Positions 1 to 8,483 of a stretch of DNA of 10,685 nt are shown in pieces. The stretch covers positions 1 to 10,685 of the forward strand of contig NW_020312348.1 of the NCBI RefSeq assembly GCF_002999335.1. Reading direction: 5' to 3'. A program made the translations under genes and the position numbers. The notes below the pieces were generated by a model. The model did not search any database. It saw nothing but the letters and a program-made list of their open reading frames with translations, and was not told the DNA's origin. The DNA comes from Cyclospora cayetanensis. Lineage: Eukaryota > Apicomplexa > Conoidasida > Eucoccidiorida > Eimeriidae. Each line of letters opens with the position of its first letter. Positions within the stretch are counted from its first letter, which is position 1.

Positions 1-583
1 ATACGCAGCCACTTCTGGGCACGTTGACTCTACATCCTTCCTTAGGCCTTTTTCGAGGCTGTCGAGTCAACTATGCTGCATGCACCGAATGTCTTTGGAT
101 GCACACACTGCCCTGTGCGGCGCGGACGCACTGCAGAGCTGATTTGGTTTTTGATTCCACACATTTTGCTTGTCTTGAGTTTTCTCGTCGCAGGAGGCTC
201 ACACATTTGAGCGCTCGGATGAGAGCGAGGCATCGCGCCTGGTCTGGTCTCTTGTTCGTTGCTGGCTGATGTGTGTTTTTCTTCCCAGCAATTTGTGTTT
301 ATCGACCAGTTCACGCTTTAATTTTCTTCTCTGCGCACGCCCATGCAGGGGCATGGCTTTGGAAAGGAGAAGGGGGGAAAAGACGTAACTCGCTGAGTTC
401 CACATAATATCGTTTACCTTTTTTGTTTGATAGAGTTTTAGTAAATATTGACTGATTGGTCAACCTGTTCGCACACCTTGTTTATTTTAGAGCACTGGAA
501 GCTGGGTACAACAAGATGTTTTGGTTTTGCATCTGCTCTGAATGCAGTATGCATGTAGTCGTGAGTGACTGGAGAGCGTGCTC

Positions 584-607
584 AGAGGGCGCAAGTAGGC
601 GCCCTCT
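584..607. repeat. Perfect 9-bp inverted repeat (hairpin)
   Basis: The arms AGAGGGCGC (584-592) and GCGCCCTCT (599-607) are exact reverse complements around a 6-base loop. The stem is GC-rich and would be stable as RNA or as cruciform DNA. No gene lies next to it and no U-run follows. One such repeat by chance in 10 kb is not very surprising, so function is unproven. Confidence 0.5.
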
Positions 608-683
608 ACTTGTCGCTTTCCCCCCATGCCAGAAACAGTGACGGACGTCGTCAGACGTAGGAGGGAACTGTTTTGAGAAAAGC

Positions 684-719
684 TAAATAGATCATTATTA
701 AATTTTTAAATAATCTTGA
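684..719. other. AT-rich tract with short inverted repeat
   Basis: A run of almost pure A/T stands out from the mixed-composition DNA around it. It contains the short inverted repeat ATTATT (694-699) and AATAAT (709-714) around an A/T loop. It could be a promoter-like or spacer element; nothing adjacent decides this. Confidence 0.3.
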
Positions 720-3498
720 ATTACGTGCGCTCCCACGGATATCTTACAAGGAGCGCCGCTCTTGTCACTCAGCTCTCCGAGCCCCACGAACTGGGGCAAG
801 CAGCCCATGGTGCCAAGACACTTGTAGAAATACACATATCCTTCGCTATTACTAAGAGAAGTATACGATGGGCTGCAACGGTGAATGCTCCATGGTCATA
901 GCCGTAGTGATATCCCCGAAAAGGACCGAGGGGGAACAAACCACGAAGTCTTCCCAAGTACGGCCCTCTACCCGGGGTATGCATATCAAGAGCCCGCGCG
1001 AAGGTGCGTGCGCAAAACTCCTGCATCCCTCATCAGTGCTTCCGCTTAGGATTAGATAGAGTTGCGACTGGTTCCACGGACTCTTTTTCCTTGACTATTG
1101 GACAATAGTATTTTCTGGTGTAATGTTGGTTTTTTCAGAGTCCCTTAGCCGCTTACTCCAAATTTGAGGCCAGCAGGAATATGCAGACGAAAGGATCCCT
1201 GCAGCCTTTATTTCCAGAACGCCGTTGAGCCCTTATCAGCTTGACCGAGAAAAGCCCAGTAAAGATCCTATGATTTGAGAGCCTATCACCTGCCGGCGAC
1301 CACGCTCCCGCACACAAAAGAAACACGCACATACATAACTTCAATGGTGTGTGCCAGCTCTCCCCAGATAAAAAAGCACAGCAAGCCAAGCGACAGCTGT
1401 ACATGTTCCACTACACTGGTTATTTCTAGTCAAGTTTGATTCGAACACTGAATGAAGTGTCTGCCTGTTGCTGCGCCTCATTTGTTGTAGAGTACAGATA
1501 GCTGGCTCCCCATGCGGAGAATGGAGCCTGTCACAGTTGCTACGTGCGACTACATGCTATTGCCTGTGGAGTTTAGAAGCCAGGCCTCACAGCAGCAGGT
1601 TTCACAGGCTCCTAATGCCTACAAAAAAAGGGGTACAGTTTACCTTCCATAGTCTACCACCGAACTTAACGTGCTAGTCTTGTTAGCAGCTGTGTACTTT
1701 TCGGATAGACTCAGTGGCAATTATACTTTAGCTCGTTACACTGCTTTAATAGTCTGCACGTCATCATGGATGAGATCTGGGCAGTTTAATCAGTTCGAAA
1801 ATAGCATACCTGGAGGAAAACCTGAAACAACGAGGTTCACAGCTAGTACGCCTTTTCGTTGCCTCACAGATTCACACAAAGGCACCCCCTACGGGTATAC
1901 TCATCAAATCGCCTGGCAATTTCTTCAACTACTATACTCATAGCGTGCATTTGCGTCGGTGCACGCAATGTCAGTAAGCACAACCTGTCACAGCACTTAC
2001 GCGAAGAGAGGAAGGAGACTTGCGTGTTGCAGCAACATTTTGCTCGTGCTCCACAAGCAGCCCGCAGGGCATCTCTTTGCGTTGTGCGCTCATTCCAACT
2101 GTGCATAATTAAAGAGTTACGCTGTTGATTGTGCATAGATCATGCAGCTAGAAGAAATTCGGGATACAGCTATGAATCCCCTCGCTGTCTTAGTATTCTC
2201 AGCTGTTGCCAGTACTCCTAGCATTCCTTTTCGCCATAGCTCCCAAACGCAGCTTAACAGCTGCGCATTCCTCTTGTTTTGCCCTCTGTGGCTCATCTAC
2301 GGGTCTCCCCTGGGGCTCTGATAAAGTCAGTTGCTCATGCCTTCTACTTCGCTCCATCTGTCGTATACGCATGCACCCCTCTAGTCGCGCAGGCCGGTCC
2401 ACTGGGATAGGTCTTGCCTCGCAGGGGAATAGAGTGCTGAATCAACAGACACATCTTGGCCTTACTAGACGTTACGAAATTGCCCTGAGAAGCCCATCCA
2501 TGCCCACAGCTACCTGCGTTTCTGAAATGCTGACTCGCAGAAGTGCGGCGTTCTCTTGCACAAAATAAGCAGGGTTTCATCTTTCAAGCGCGGCTATTCC
2601 TGAGTGTTTAAGCCCTTCCAGGTTATGTCACTACAATAGATCGAAACAGCGAAGCTCCGTACAACACTGGGCGCCCCAGTGCAGTTCCCCAAGATCAAAC
2701 ACGCCATCTCGTGGTGTCATACCATAGCGCAGCGTGTACCGCATCTATCACTGCTCCCAAAGAAATCTGGCTGTAAGGATGCATCGTGGACAAAAAACCA
2801 TTAAAAGGAATCGGTTTGTGGATGAACTAGGCAGTAGGAAGTATCCACATTGCTGCAGCATTGAGCTGCAACGATAGCAAAAAGTGAGACACCCAGACAA
2901 CACATAATGTGTTGGAAAGAGGCGAATGTGGTGGGCTACTCGTACTGTAAGCAGCAACCCTCCAACCGGTGTCCATGCGCAAGGTTGCATTTCCTCTGAC
3001 GCCACCGAGAAAGCAGCTATACAAAATCAAAGATTGTGCGTGATCTTGCCCAATGGTACACCACGTTTGACTGCGGGCAGCAGTACCGCAAGGACATTGT
3101 AAAAATAAGCTGCGATTGCGCAGCGCTCCATCGGCCCTTATCTGTCAAGTGCATCCCAAGCTCTAGGGGTAACACGTCTCCGCATCTCCACCAAAACCTT
3201 CGGTTAGCCGAAATTGTGGCCACATTTTTCACGGTTGAGCATATAGCCGTGCAGAAACCAGGAAAATTAGCGGTTAGAAGCGGATAGACAAATTTCGAGT
3301 GGCAATGCTTCAAAGGAAGGGCTGAAAGCCACTTGTTCAAGGGATCATACGTACAGCTGGCGGATGCAAAAACCTCCTGTGAGGCCTCGTTCTCGTATGC
3401 GCAGACAGAAACCCTTACAAATCATTCGCCTGCATCGCCACCAGCGCATCAAGTGCTACACGAGCAGCACTTCTAAGCGGCGGGAGGCGTCATTGCGG

Positions 3499-5535
3499 TT
3501 ATTTGTGCACCCGCCGGTGTGAGCGCACGAAAGCATCCATTTCTTCAGCTTTTCTCTGAATGCTACACGCCAGGAAGCTTGTTTCTTCAAGGGTCCTGGA
3601 CGATTTGACTTGTGCCGCAAGAGCTACAAGCTGCTTTCTCATTCTGAATAGCTCAAATTGTTCATGATCTTTGTCAAGCTGCACTGCGGCTGCACTCATT
3701 CCCAATTTCATGGCTTCTTCCACCTGGACATCAAGCAGATAGATCATGGAGGTCTCAGCAAGCAGCATAGGGGCCATTTGCTTCTTCTTCATGAGCTGTA
3801 GAATGCCGCCATTCATTTCCTCGATCTTCCCAATGGCAAGGGTCACTGTGTCCAGCAACCGTACGGCAGTCGCTGCAGTGTTGAATTGGGTACTGTGTCT
3901 CTCCGCAGCGACTTGCGATGCTTTTGCCCTTTCCATGAGTTTGGTCACAAGAAGGTCATTCAGAAATTTGGTGCTGGTCCTGCGGGGATCCGTGATGCCA
4001 GGGAATATGAAGGAAGCACTTAGCTGCATGTGCCTCAACAGCGATCGGTGATCTTCCTTAAGCTTGTCAAAAAACGATTTGGACTCTCTCACCGTTTCCA
4101 ATATTTGCTTGTGGACACTTGGGGAAAGCTTCTCTTTCATATTTAGTTCTGCAGCAAGGCGCCAAGCAGTAACAACCGGTTCACGAAGCATCCGGGCCTC
4201 CTCGTGCTCCTTCATGGCAGTCGTTATCACGTTTGCCAGCGGTCCTGCGTCTGGCCATCTCGCCTTCCCTTCATGAAATCTTTTCAGTCTTCCTCTGGCT
4301 GTATTCAAAAGCCCAGAAATCTTGTCGATCACACTCCTTTGGTGCGCCTCCGCGGCTTCCTCCAGCATATGTAAGTCTTTTCCCGCCTGTAAACTTTCCT
4401 TTGCATGTTCTAACATTGACCCCAGTTCGTTAACCTGAGTGGTAATAAGCGCATGAACGAGGTCTCGCCAGCATGCCACGGCGGAACACGCACACTGAGT
4501 TGCCAATGTGGAGTCAACGGATACATTCTCTTTAAGACTCTCCCTCCTCTTAACTAGAAGCTGCATCGCGCCCAACTCATCTGCCGTAGCGAGCAGCAGC
4601 CGGGCGTCCAATTCGGGGAAGCCTAGTTGTGCTTCAGGAAGCCGCGCTTGTGCCTCTGCAAAGCGGCGAGACAAATCCCTATCCAGCTTCTCCATAGCCT
4701 GTGAATGATCGATCAAGGGGCGCAGGAGAGGTGAACTGAAATCTTGTATAAATGAAACCACCTGGGCACTGGGCCCTGCGTCAAGCCCCTGTATATGTGA
4801 AAGTTTCTTATGCTCCGTCACCACAATCGTGGCCTCACGATGTGCAGCCTCATAAAGATTGTGTAGCGCATCCAACGCTTTCTCAAGCCGAGTTCGGGGG
4901 TCCACGTCGGGTGCCTCGCGTGCATCTGGGCGCTTCACGCCGGTGCACTCCTCCAACGTTGAAAGGAGCGCATACGCCTCATCTGTGTGAACCACCTCCG
5001 TGAGCCGCCTAGCAGCGTCCACCACTCCTTTTATCTTTTCGAGCTCAAAAAGAGCCTCCTTCTTTGAGAGTTCTATATCAATCGGTGGATAAACAGGTGG
5101 CAGTCCCTCTGGCCCTTTATCCACCGGGGCCCTACGCGGTGGCAGGTGTTTCATTACATATGCGAGGATGACCACAGATATGAGCACGCCAAGTAAAATC
5201 CGAAGGCCCCCCTTTACGGTCCAAGGGACACCTCTCCGGAGTCTGGGTGCGAATGGAGGCATGCCGTGTGCTGTCTCTTTCGAATCCAACATCATGGCCT
5301 TATTTGCCTCTTGAGCTGCGGATTCCTCCCCGGGTAGCAGGCTGGGCTCATTCAGCGAAAAGGAAGCAGTAGTTGTTGCTTCGCTGTCTAAGGCCCAGAA
5401 GGGGGGGAACGTGTCGACTGAGTCGCCTCCGTATGAGTAGTCCATTGTTGTGGTCGCACCACATGCCGTTCGTGGGAACCGGTGAAGCATCTCTGCTAGC
5501 AAGCAAAGTGTGGCCAACCCTCCTTGCTTCCTCAT
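3499..5535 (-). CDS. Orphan single-span membrane protein with long helical domain, 678 aa
   Basis: This is the only long intact reading frame in the window: ATG at 5533-5535, stop TAA at 3499-3501, no internal stop and no need for introns. I do not recognise the family. What can be seen: an N-terminal part of about 95 residues rich in Ser, Thr, Ala and acidic residues; a basic patch (R98, R100, R101, K108); one hydrophobic segment at about 110-128 (LRILLGVLISVVILAYVM); a Pro-rich linker at 131-151 (PPRR, LPPVYPP); then about 525 residues of charged, Ala/Leu/Glu/Lys-rich sequence that reads as predominantly alpha-helical, possibly coiled-coil in parts. Cysteines are few, with a small cluster at C348, C350 and C355. 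Residues 176-180 are RRLTE, an exact match to RRLxE, the Toxoplasma TEXEL cleavage motif. Positive charge flanks the membrane segment on both sides, so topology is undecided. The first 30 residues include a weakly hydrophobic stretch (GGLATLCLLAEML), not a convincing signal peptide. An in-frame ATG at codon 31 could be the real start, giving 648 residues. A 5' exon further right cannot be excluded. That it is a gene is fairly sure; its role is unknown. Confidence 0.78.
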   Translation of the reverse strand: MRKQGGLATLCLLAEMLHRFPRTACGATTTMDYSYGGDSVDTFPPFWALDSEATTTASFSLNEPSLLPGEESAAQEANKAMMLDSKETAHGMPPFAPRLRRGVPWTVKGGLRILLGVLISVVILAYVMKHLPPRRAPVDKGPEGLPPVYPPIDIELSKKEALFELEKIKGVVDAARRLTEVVHTDEAYALLSTLEECTGVKRPDAREAPDVDPRTRLEKALDALHNLYEAAHREATIVVTEHKKLSHIQGLDAGPSAQVVSFIQDFSSPLLRPLIDHSQAMEKLDRDLSRRFAEAQARLPEAQLGFPELDARLLLATADELGAMQLLVKRRESLKENVSVDSTLATQCACSAVACWRDLVHALITTQVNELGSMLEHAKESLQAGKDLHMLEEAAEAHQRSVIDKISGLLNTARGRLKRFHEGKARWPDAGPLANVITTAMKEHEEARMLREPVVTAWRLAAELNMKEKLSPSVHKQILETVRESKSFFDKLKEDHRSLLRHMQLSASFIFPGITDPRRTSTKFLNDLLVTKLMERAKASQVAAERHSTQFNTAATAVRLLDTVTLAIGKIEEMNGGILQLMKKKQMAPMLLAETSMIYLLDVQVEEAMKLGMSAAAVQLDKDHEQFELFRMRKQLVALAAQVKSSRTLEETSFLACSIQRKAEEMDAFVRSHRRVHK
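5443..5445 (-). promoter_or_regulatory. Alternative start codon (codon 31) of the membrane-protein gene
   Basis: Read on the minus strand, this ATG sits in the context ACAACAATGG, with A at -3 and G at +4, which resembles favourable eukaryotic and coccidian initiation contexts. The upstream ATG at 5533-5535 has A at -3 but A at +4. Starting here removes 30 residues and leaves an acidic, Ser/Thr-rich N-terminus of about 80 residues before the membrane span. The sequence alone does not decide between the two starts. Confidence 0.4.
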
Positions 5536-5570
5536 CTTAACGCTCAGGACTTTAAGCGTGCGTCATTAAC

Positions 5571-5582
5571 AAATATATAAAA
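5571..5582 (-). promoter_or_regulatory. TATA-like AT run upstream of the membrane-protein gene
   Basis: On the minus strand this reads as TTTATATATTT, ending about 35 bases before the first ATG of the gene and about 125 bases before the codon-31 ATG. If it acted as a TATA box the transcript would begin almost at the first ATG, which would favour the codon-31 start. Classical TATA boxes are not well established in apicomplexan promoters, so this is only a candidate. Confidence 0.2.
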
Positions 5583-7073
5583 TGTGGACAAGGGGCAGGT
5601 CCCCCCACAAAGGAACAGGCTCTATGTGTTTCTTGAACAAGATCCCAAGAATCTTGCATGAAAACACCTTTAATAGCTTCAACAGCAGGCGCCTTTGGCC
5701 CATCTGTTTTTATGCGGAGCTACACTTGTGCACGCTGGATATGAGCGGGTTACGGGACCCAGCTACGTCGACCCCCTAGGCTTCCTGCGTACCCACTGCC
5801 GGCAGGGTAACCAGATCCAGGAGATGCGTTGACGGCCTCTTACTTCAACCTCCCCTTCCAGGATCTCGTACTAGTTAGACACTGTCAACAAATTAGAAAT
5901 GCAACTAAAGCTCTCTGCATTCTATCCATCAGCTTACGTTGAATACGTTTATTGTCATGGGGCTGTTACTGCTCTCCGGTCGTCCTCTGCATCCCCACAC
6001 AGCCATTAGGCAAGAAGATAAGCCAAAATATACTGGTTGTAGTTAATGTAAGTCCCCAAATGGAATTCGAGTTGAAGTTTGAAAGCCTTTGGACGAAAAT
6101 AAAGGCAGCAGGTATAGCACTAACTCCCTGCGCGAGCCTTCGGAGTAGACACGGTTTTTCATGTAGCCTACACTACTTAGCGAGAGAAACTACACTAGAA
6201 TTACATTTTTTGAAACCAATTAGTAGCAAGACTTAGCATTTTGTCCATCCTGCTTGCCAGAGAGCACTTCGTGTAATTTGGACCGTGTTCTACACGCTTG
6301 GTGTAACTCTTCTACAGGCAACTCCATCGCAGAAATCAACAGAAAGTTATTCTTCTCCAAAATAAGATACCGTCTCTTCGCATCATATCCCTCAGGGCTC
6401 CCTAATGAGGTAAACGATAATGATTGAGATTTGGGTGGGATTGCTGCGCTTCATTGAGGATTAGCTAATTAGTGTTACCTCAATACGATAACGACCAATA
6501 TTGTGTGCGTATGTGCCAAATGATATTTGCATTTGGCTGAGAGCGGCCAGATTGATAAGAGGGTGCAGGAACCCGCACCCTCCCTGGTGCTTTCTCTTCA
6601 CATCAGGACTCTGGGGGACGCGGGAAAGGGAAGAAGAAAGCTCTTTTGATAGCGCATCCTATAGCTTTCTACTAAGTTCACATTGAGTTTGGAATCAAGA
6701 GTAACGCAACACAACCTCAGATGATAGCATTGTATGTTTCGCTGCAGCTGTTCGAAAGCAGACGAGCATCCATTGGCTATTAGTCCAGTAACATATAAAG
6801 CTTCCCCACAATAGTTGTCTAGTTGCAGTGCAGTTATTCCCCATAGTTCGATAAGTAAGTTGCCAGGCAACAATCTGCAGTAAACCGTAGGGCAATTGGA
6901 CTTCAAAGTGCGACAACGCATTGTGGGTTCAGAGGCCAGCCTACAAATTAATGTGGACGCAGTAGCTTTCCAGCTGGTACAGCGGCGTGATACATCAGCT
7001 GATGGAATTCCATGAGATCGTTGTCGATGCTCTGCTGACCGGAATACATAACACCCGTTAGGACAAGCAAGTG
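5583..7073. other. Non-coding region between the minus-strand gene and the retroelement
   Basis: Only short frames occur here, the longest being 107 codons on the minus strand at 6598-6921, and none has a recognisable motif. By position the left part should carry the promoter of the minus-strand gene. The right part should carry the 5' LTR, primer-binding site and leader of the element whose gag similarity starts near 7074. I could not find a convincing primer-binding site or LTR boundary, and the matching 3' LTR is outside the window, so no LTR is annotated. Confidence 0.5.
6559..6582. repeat. Perfect 8-bp inverted repeat (hairpin)
   Basis: The arms GAGGGTGC (6559-6566) and GCACCCTC (6575-6582) are exact reverse complements around an 8-base loop. 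It lies about 500 bases upstream of the gag-like similarity, in the stretch where an LTR or leader of the element could be. It could belong to that leader or be chance. Confidence 0.45.
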
Positions 7074-7490
7074 CCTGAAGATTTCATGGGCAGGTGTACC
7101 CTGCTTTCTACATCCACATATGAAGAGACAAGAGCGCTCCGAGCGGCTTATCCATTGAGAAAACAACTTCCAGGGTAGCTTTATTCATGCAGAGAAAGTC
7201 GTTGGCCCATAGGGACTGGAACAGCTCAATCCTTCAATAAATGCCCTCGGTCGTCGGTTTGTGACACATCCAGCACAAGAGCAAGCCCTGAGAAAGCTGA
7301 AAAAGCTTATGCAGGCGCGTGTGGCAGCACATTGGTTTACTCAGAACTAGAAAACTTTGGTTCTCAAAAGCTGTCACGTGAACGAGTAGCTGCTTTGTCA
7401 CTGGTATACATCTGATCTTCCTGAAGTGTTACGTTACGCGGTCGCACGACTGGCACCAACTCAACAATTAAGCACCCTACCGGTTGGGCT
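7074..7490 (+). pseudogene. gag remnant (Retrotrans_gag-like capsid domain)
   Basis: Gag forms the particle that packages the element's RNA. A first block (7074-7160, frame starting at 7074) has a PEDFMG-like opening followed by a YEET...LRAAYPLR segment, as at the start of Retrotrans_gag domains. After a frameshift, the frame through 7213 carries RRFVTHPAQEQALRKLKKL, matching the family's 'RRF...E...L..L+Q' core, then KTLVLK and, at about 7423-7446, PEVLRYAVAR, matching the 'PEV+..V' helix near the end of the domain. Stops interrupt it at 7210-7212, 7348-7350 and 7387-7389. The match is by motif order and spacing, read by eye. Confidence 0.75.
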
Positions 7491-7915
7491 CCCACAAACA
7501 ATGGACTACCAGACGATTTTCTTTTTTTTGGGACTTAATGAGCTCAGCTTCTGTGTCCCTAGCTAAAACGGAAAAGCCAAGTCGGATTAGAATGAGTAGA
7601 CCGCGGGGCTGTGTCAATCGGCCTTGCCTCACAAACTATAAAGAGCAAGTAGAGAAAGTTGGAAGGAAAAAACGCTCCGACGTATTCCTACACAGCCCCC
7701 CAATAACGCACACCTTATACTGTGTGAGCCTGGGTCTTCGAACCTGTAAGTTCAAGTGTATACAAAAGGTAAGAAAGCTAAAGACCAGTACTGTGTCCAG
7801 ATACAGCAAGGTGCTTTTGGTAGCAAAGGTATTGTATTTGCTGCTGCAGCGCAGTGAAAAGGGCGAAAAAGGACAAAACTGCAGCTACAGATCTACCAAG
7901 GCGAAAGAAATTCGA
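7491..7915 (+). pseudogene. Gag C-terminal/spacer region, poorly conserved
   Basis: An open frame runs through 7484-7990 and is rich in Lys, Arg and Ser, but its first part matches no retroelement domain that I can name with confidence. The basic character, and a KGQNCSYRSTKAK segment near 7870-7905, suit the nucleocapsid end of Gag. A zinc knuckle (C-x2-C-x4-H-x4-C) is expected here and is not present intact; no spacing of Cys and His fits. It may be an eroded Gag tail or may include inserted DNA. Confidence 0.4.
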
Positions 7916-8160
7916 GCATTAGTTGCAAGTAAACATGAAGTGGAGCTGTTTTGTTCACTCGTTAGCGCAGCCCCTAAGACTCGGGTTTGATGATGGGCGG
8001 CACAGCGCAAGGATTGGCAAGATTACAGCAGGTAAATCCTAGTAGGAATCGGAAGCTGATCACATCAGCCTGGTCAATGAGTCTATGTTGACTCGTGCAC
8101 CGTAGTGTACTCGTAGGCTTGGCGTGGGGGACCCAGTGGAAGGTGTGCATGCTGCAACAG
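7916..8160 (+). pseudogene. Retropepsin-like aspartic protease remnant
   Basis: The protease cleaves the Gag-Pol polyprotein. At 7916-7954 the frame reads ALVASK...ELFCSL, in the place where the family has ALxDSGA...F; the catalytic Asp-Ser-Gly is replaced. A frameshift leads to FVHSLAQPLRLG (7950-7985) and a DDGRHSARIG segment, like the 'LAQ.LGL....V...DG' part of Ty3/gypsy proteases. Stops follow at 8040-8045. Near 8107-8124 another frame gives VLVGLAW, matching the family's conserved 'D[VI][VI]LG[ML].WL' strand. Spacing between the blocks fits a protease. The catalytic motif is lost. Confidence 0.65.
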
Positions 8161-8483
8161 CTGCGTCATGTAGATATCATGCTGCCAAGAAGCGCTAGAG
8201 AGAAGCAATTTCTGTTGCTGCATCAACAAACATTTACCTATGGTGAAGCGGTAAAGTCAAGGCGTCAAAAAGAGCCAGAATTTTCTCTTTGTTTTATGAG
8301 CGGCCCGTATGGAGAAGGATCTGTGTGTGCATCCCATCCTACTGGCTCTATAAATGGCTGACTATTCCTACAGGAGCAGGCGATTCAGCGGTAGCCCAAG
8401 GAGTGACAAATATAAGGAAATAATAAATGAGAAGCTCGCGGATGTGTTAGATAGATACTGCCAGAAGGCTGGCCAGCTACTTT
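8161..8483 (+). pseudogene. Protease-RT linker remnant
   Basis: Most of this stretch has only general polyprotein-like composition. Near its right end, from 8432, a frame reads KLADVLDRY, matching the 'F.DVF/L' segment that Ty3/gypsy elements carry just before reverse transcriptase ('L..[FY].DVF...LP.GLP'). The following LP...LPP part is not recognisable. Confidence 0.45.

Larger units (their letters stand above)
1..3498. other. Long stretch with no supportable gene
   Basis: Open frames here on both strands are at most about 120 codons, overlap one another on opposite strands, and often begin only at non-ATG codons. None shows a domain, motif or composition that I recognise, and I found no tRNA or rRNA. 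I looked for pieces of the Ty3/gypsy element that occupies the right end of the window and saw none. It may hold the 3' untranslated region of the minus-strand gene that ends at 3499, short exons I cannot recognise, or simply intergenic DNA. Visible structure is limited to the hairpin at 584-607 and the AT-rich tract at 684-719. Confidence 0.6.

Noticed and set aside
77..84. TGCATGCA palindrome, the form of an ApiAP2 (AP2-Sp-type) site; GCATGC cores recur at 5259, 8147 and 8554
   Set aside because: The recurrences are scattered inside coding or pseudogene sequence, and the single 8-mer is not next to a gene start; the frequency looks like chance.
781..797. GCCCC-7 bases-GGGGC stem-loop resembling a tRNA arm
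   Set aside because: The loop fits neither an anticodon loop nor a T-loop on either strand, and no acceptor stem surrounds it.
769..1026. 85-codon minus-strand ATG frame with a Gly/Tyr-rich middle part
   Set aside because: It is short, has overlapping plus-strand frames of similar length, and shows no recognisable domain; composition alone does not make it a gene.
2206..2568. 120-codon plus-strand frame with a hydrophobic beginning that resembles a signal peptide
   Set aside because: Its first codon is TTG, not ATG, no family is recognisable, and a minus-strand frame of similar quality overlaps it.
3017..3340. 107-codon minus-strand frame just downstream of the membrane-protein gene, overlapped by an 83-codon plus-strand frame
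   Set aside because: Neither frame has motifs. I considered a small second gene or a 3' exon, but nothing supports a splice connection.
3746..5003. Several 66-101 codon plus-strand frames inside the membrane-protein gene
   Set aside because: They are antisense shadows of the intact minus-strand frame, without motifs.
6598..6921. 107-codon minus-strand ATG frame
   Set aside because: No family is recognised, and it is antisense to the region expected to be the leader of the retroelement.
7019..7030. A 12-base string shared with 10175-10186
   Set aside because: The second copy lies inside the conserved integrase VVVD codons and the first in unrelated sequence; flanks do not match, so it is not an LTR or a duplication.
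7502..7620. A protease-like reading (FFWDLMSSASV...RIRM) in the long frame between gag and protease
   Set aside because: A better match to the protease flap and DG segment lies at 7950-8015, with the conserved VLVGLAW strand close behind it at the right distance.
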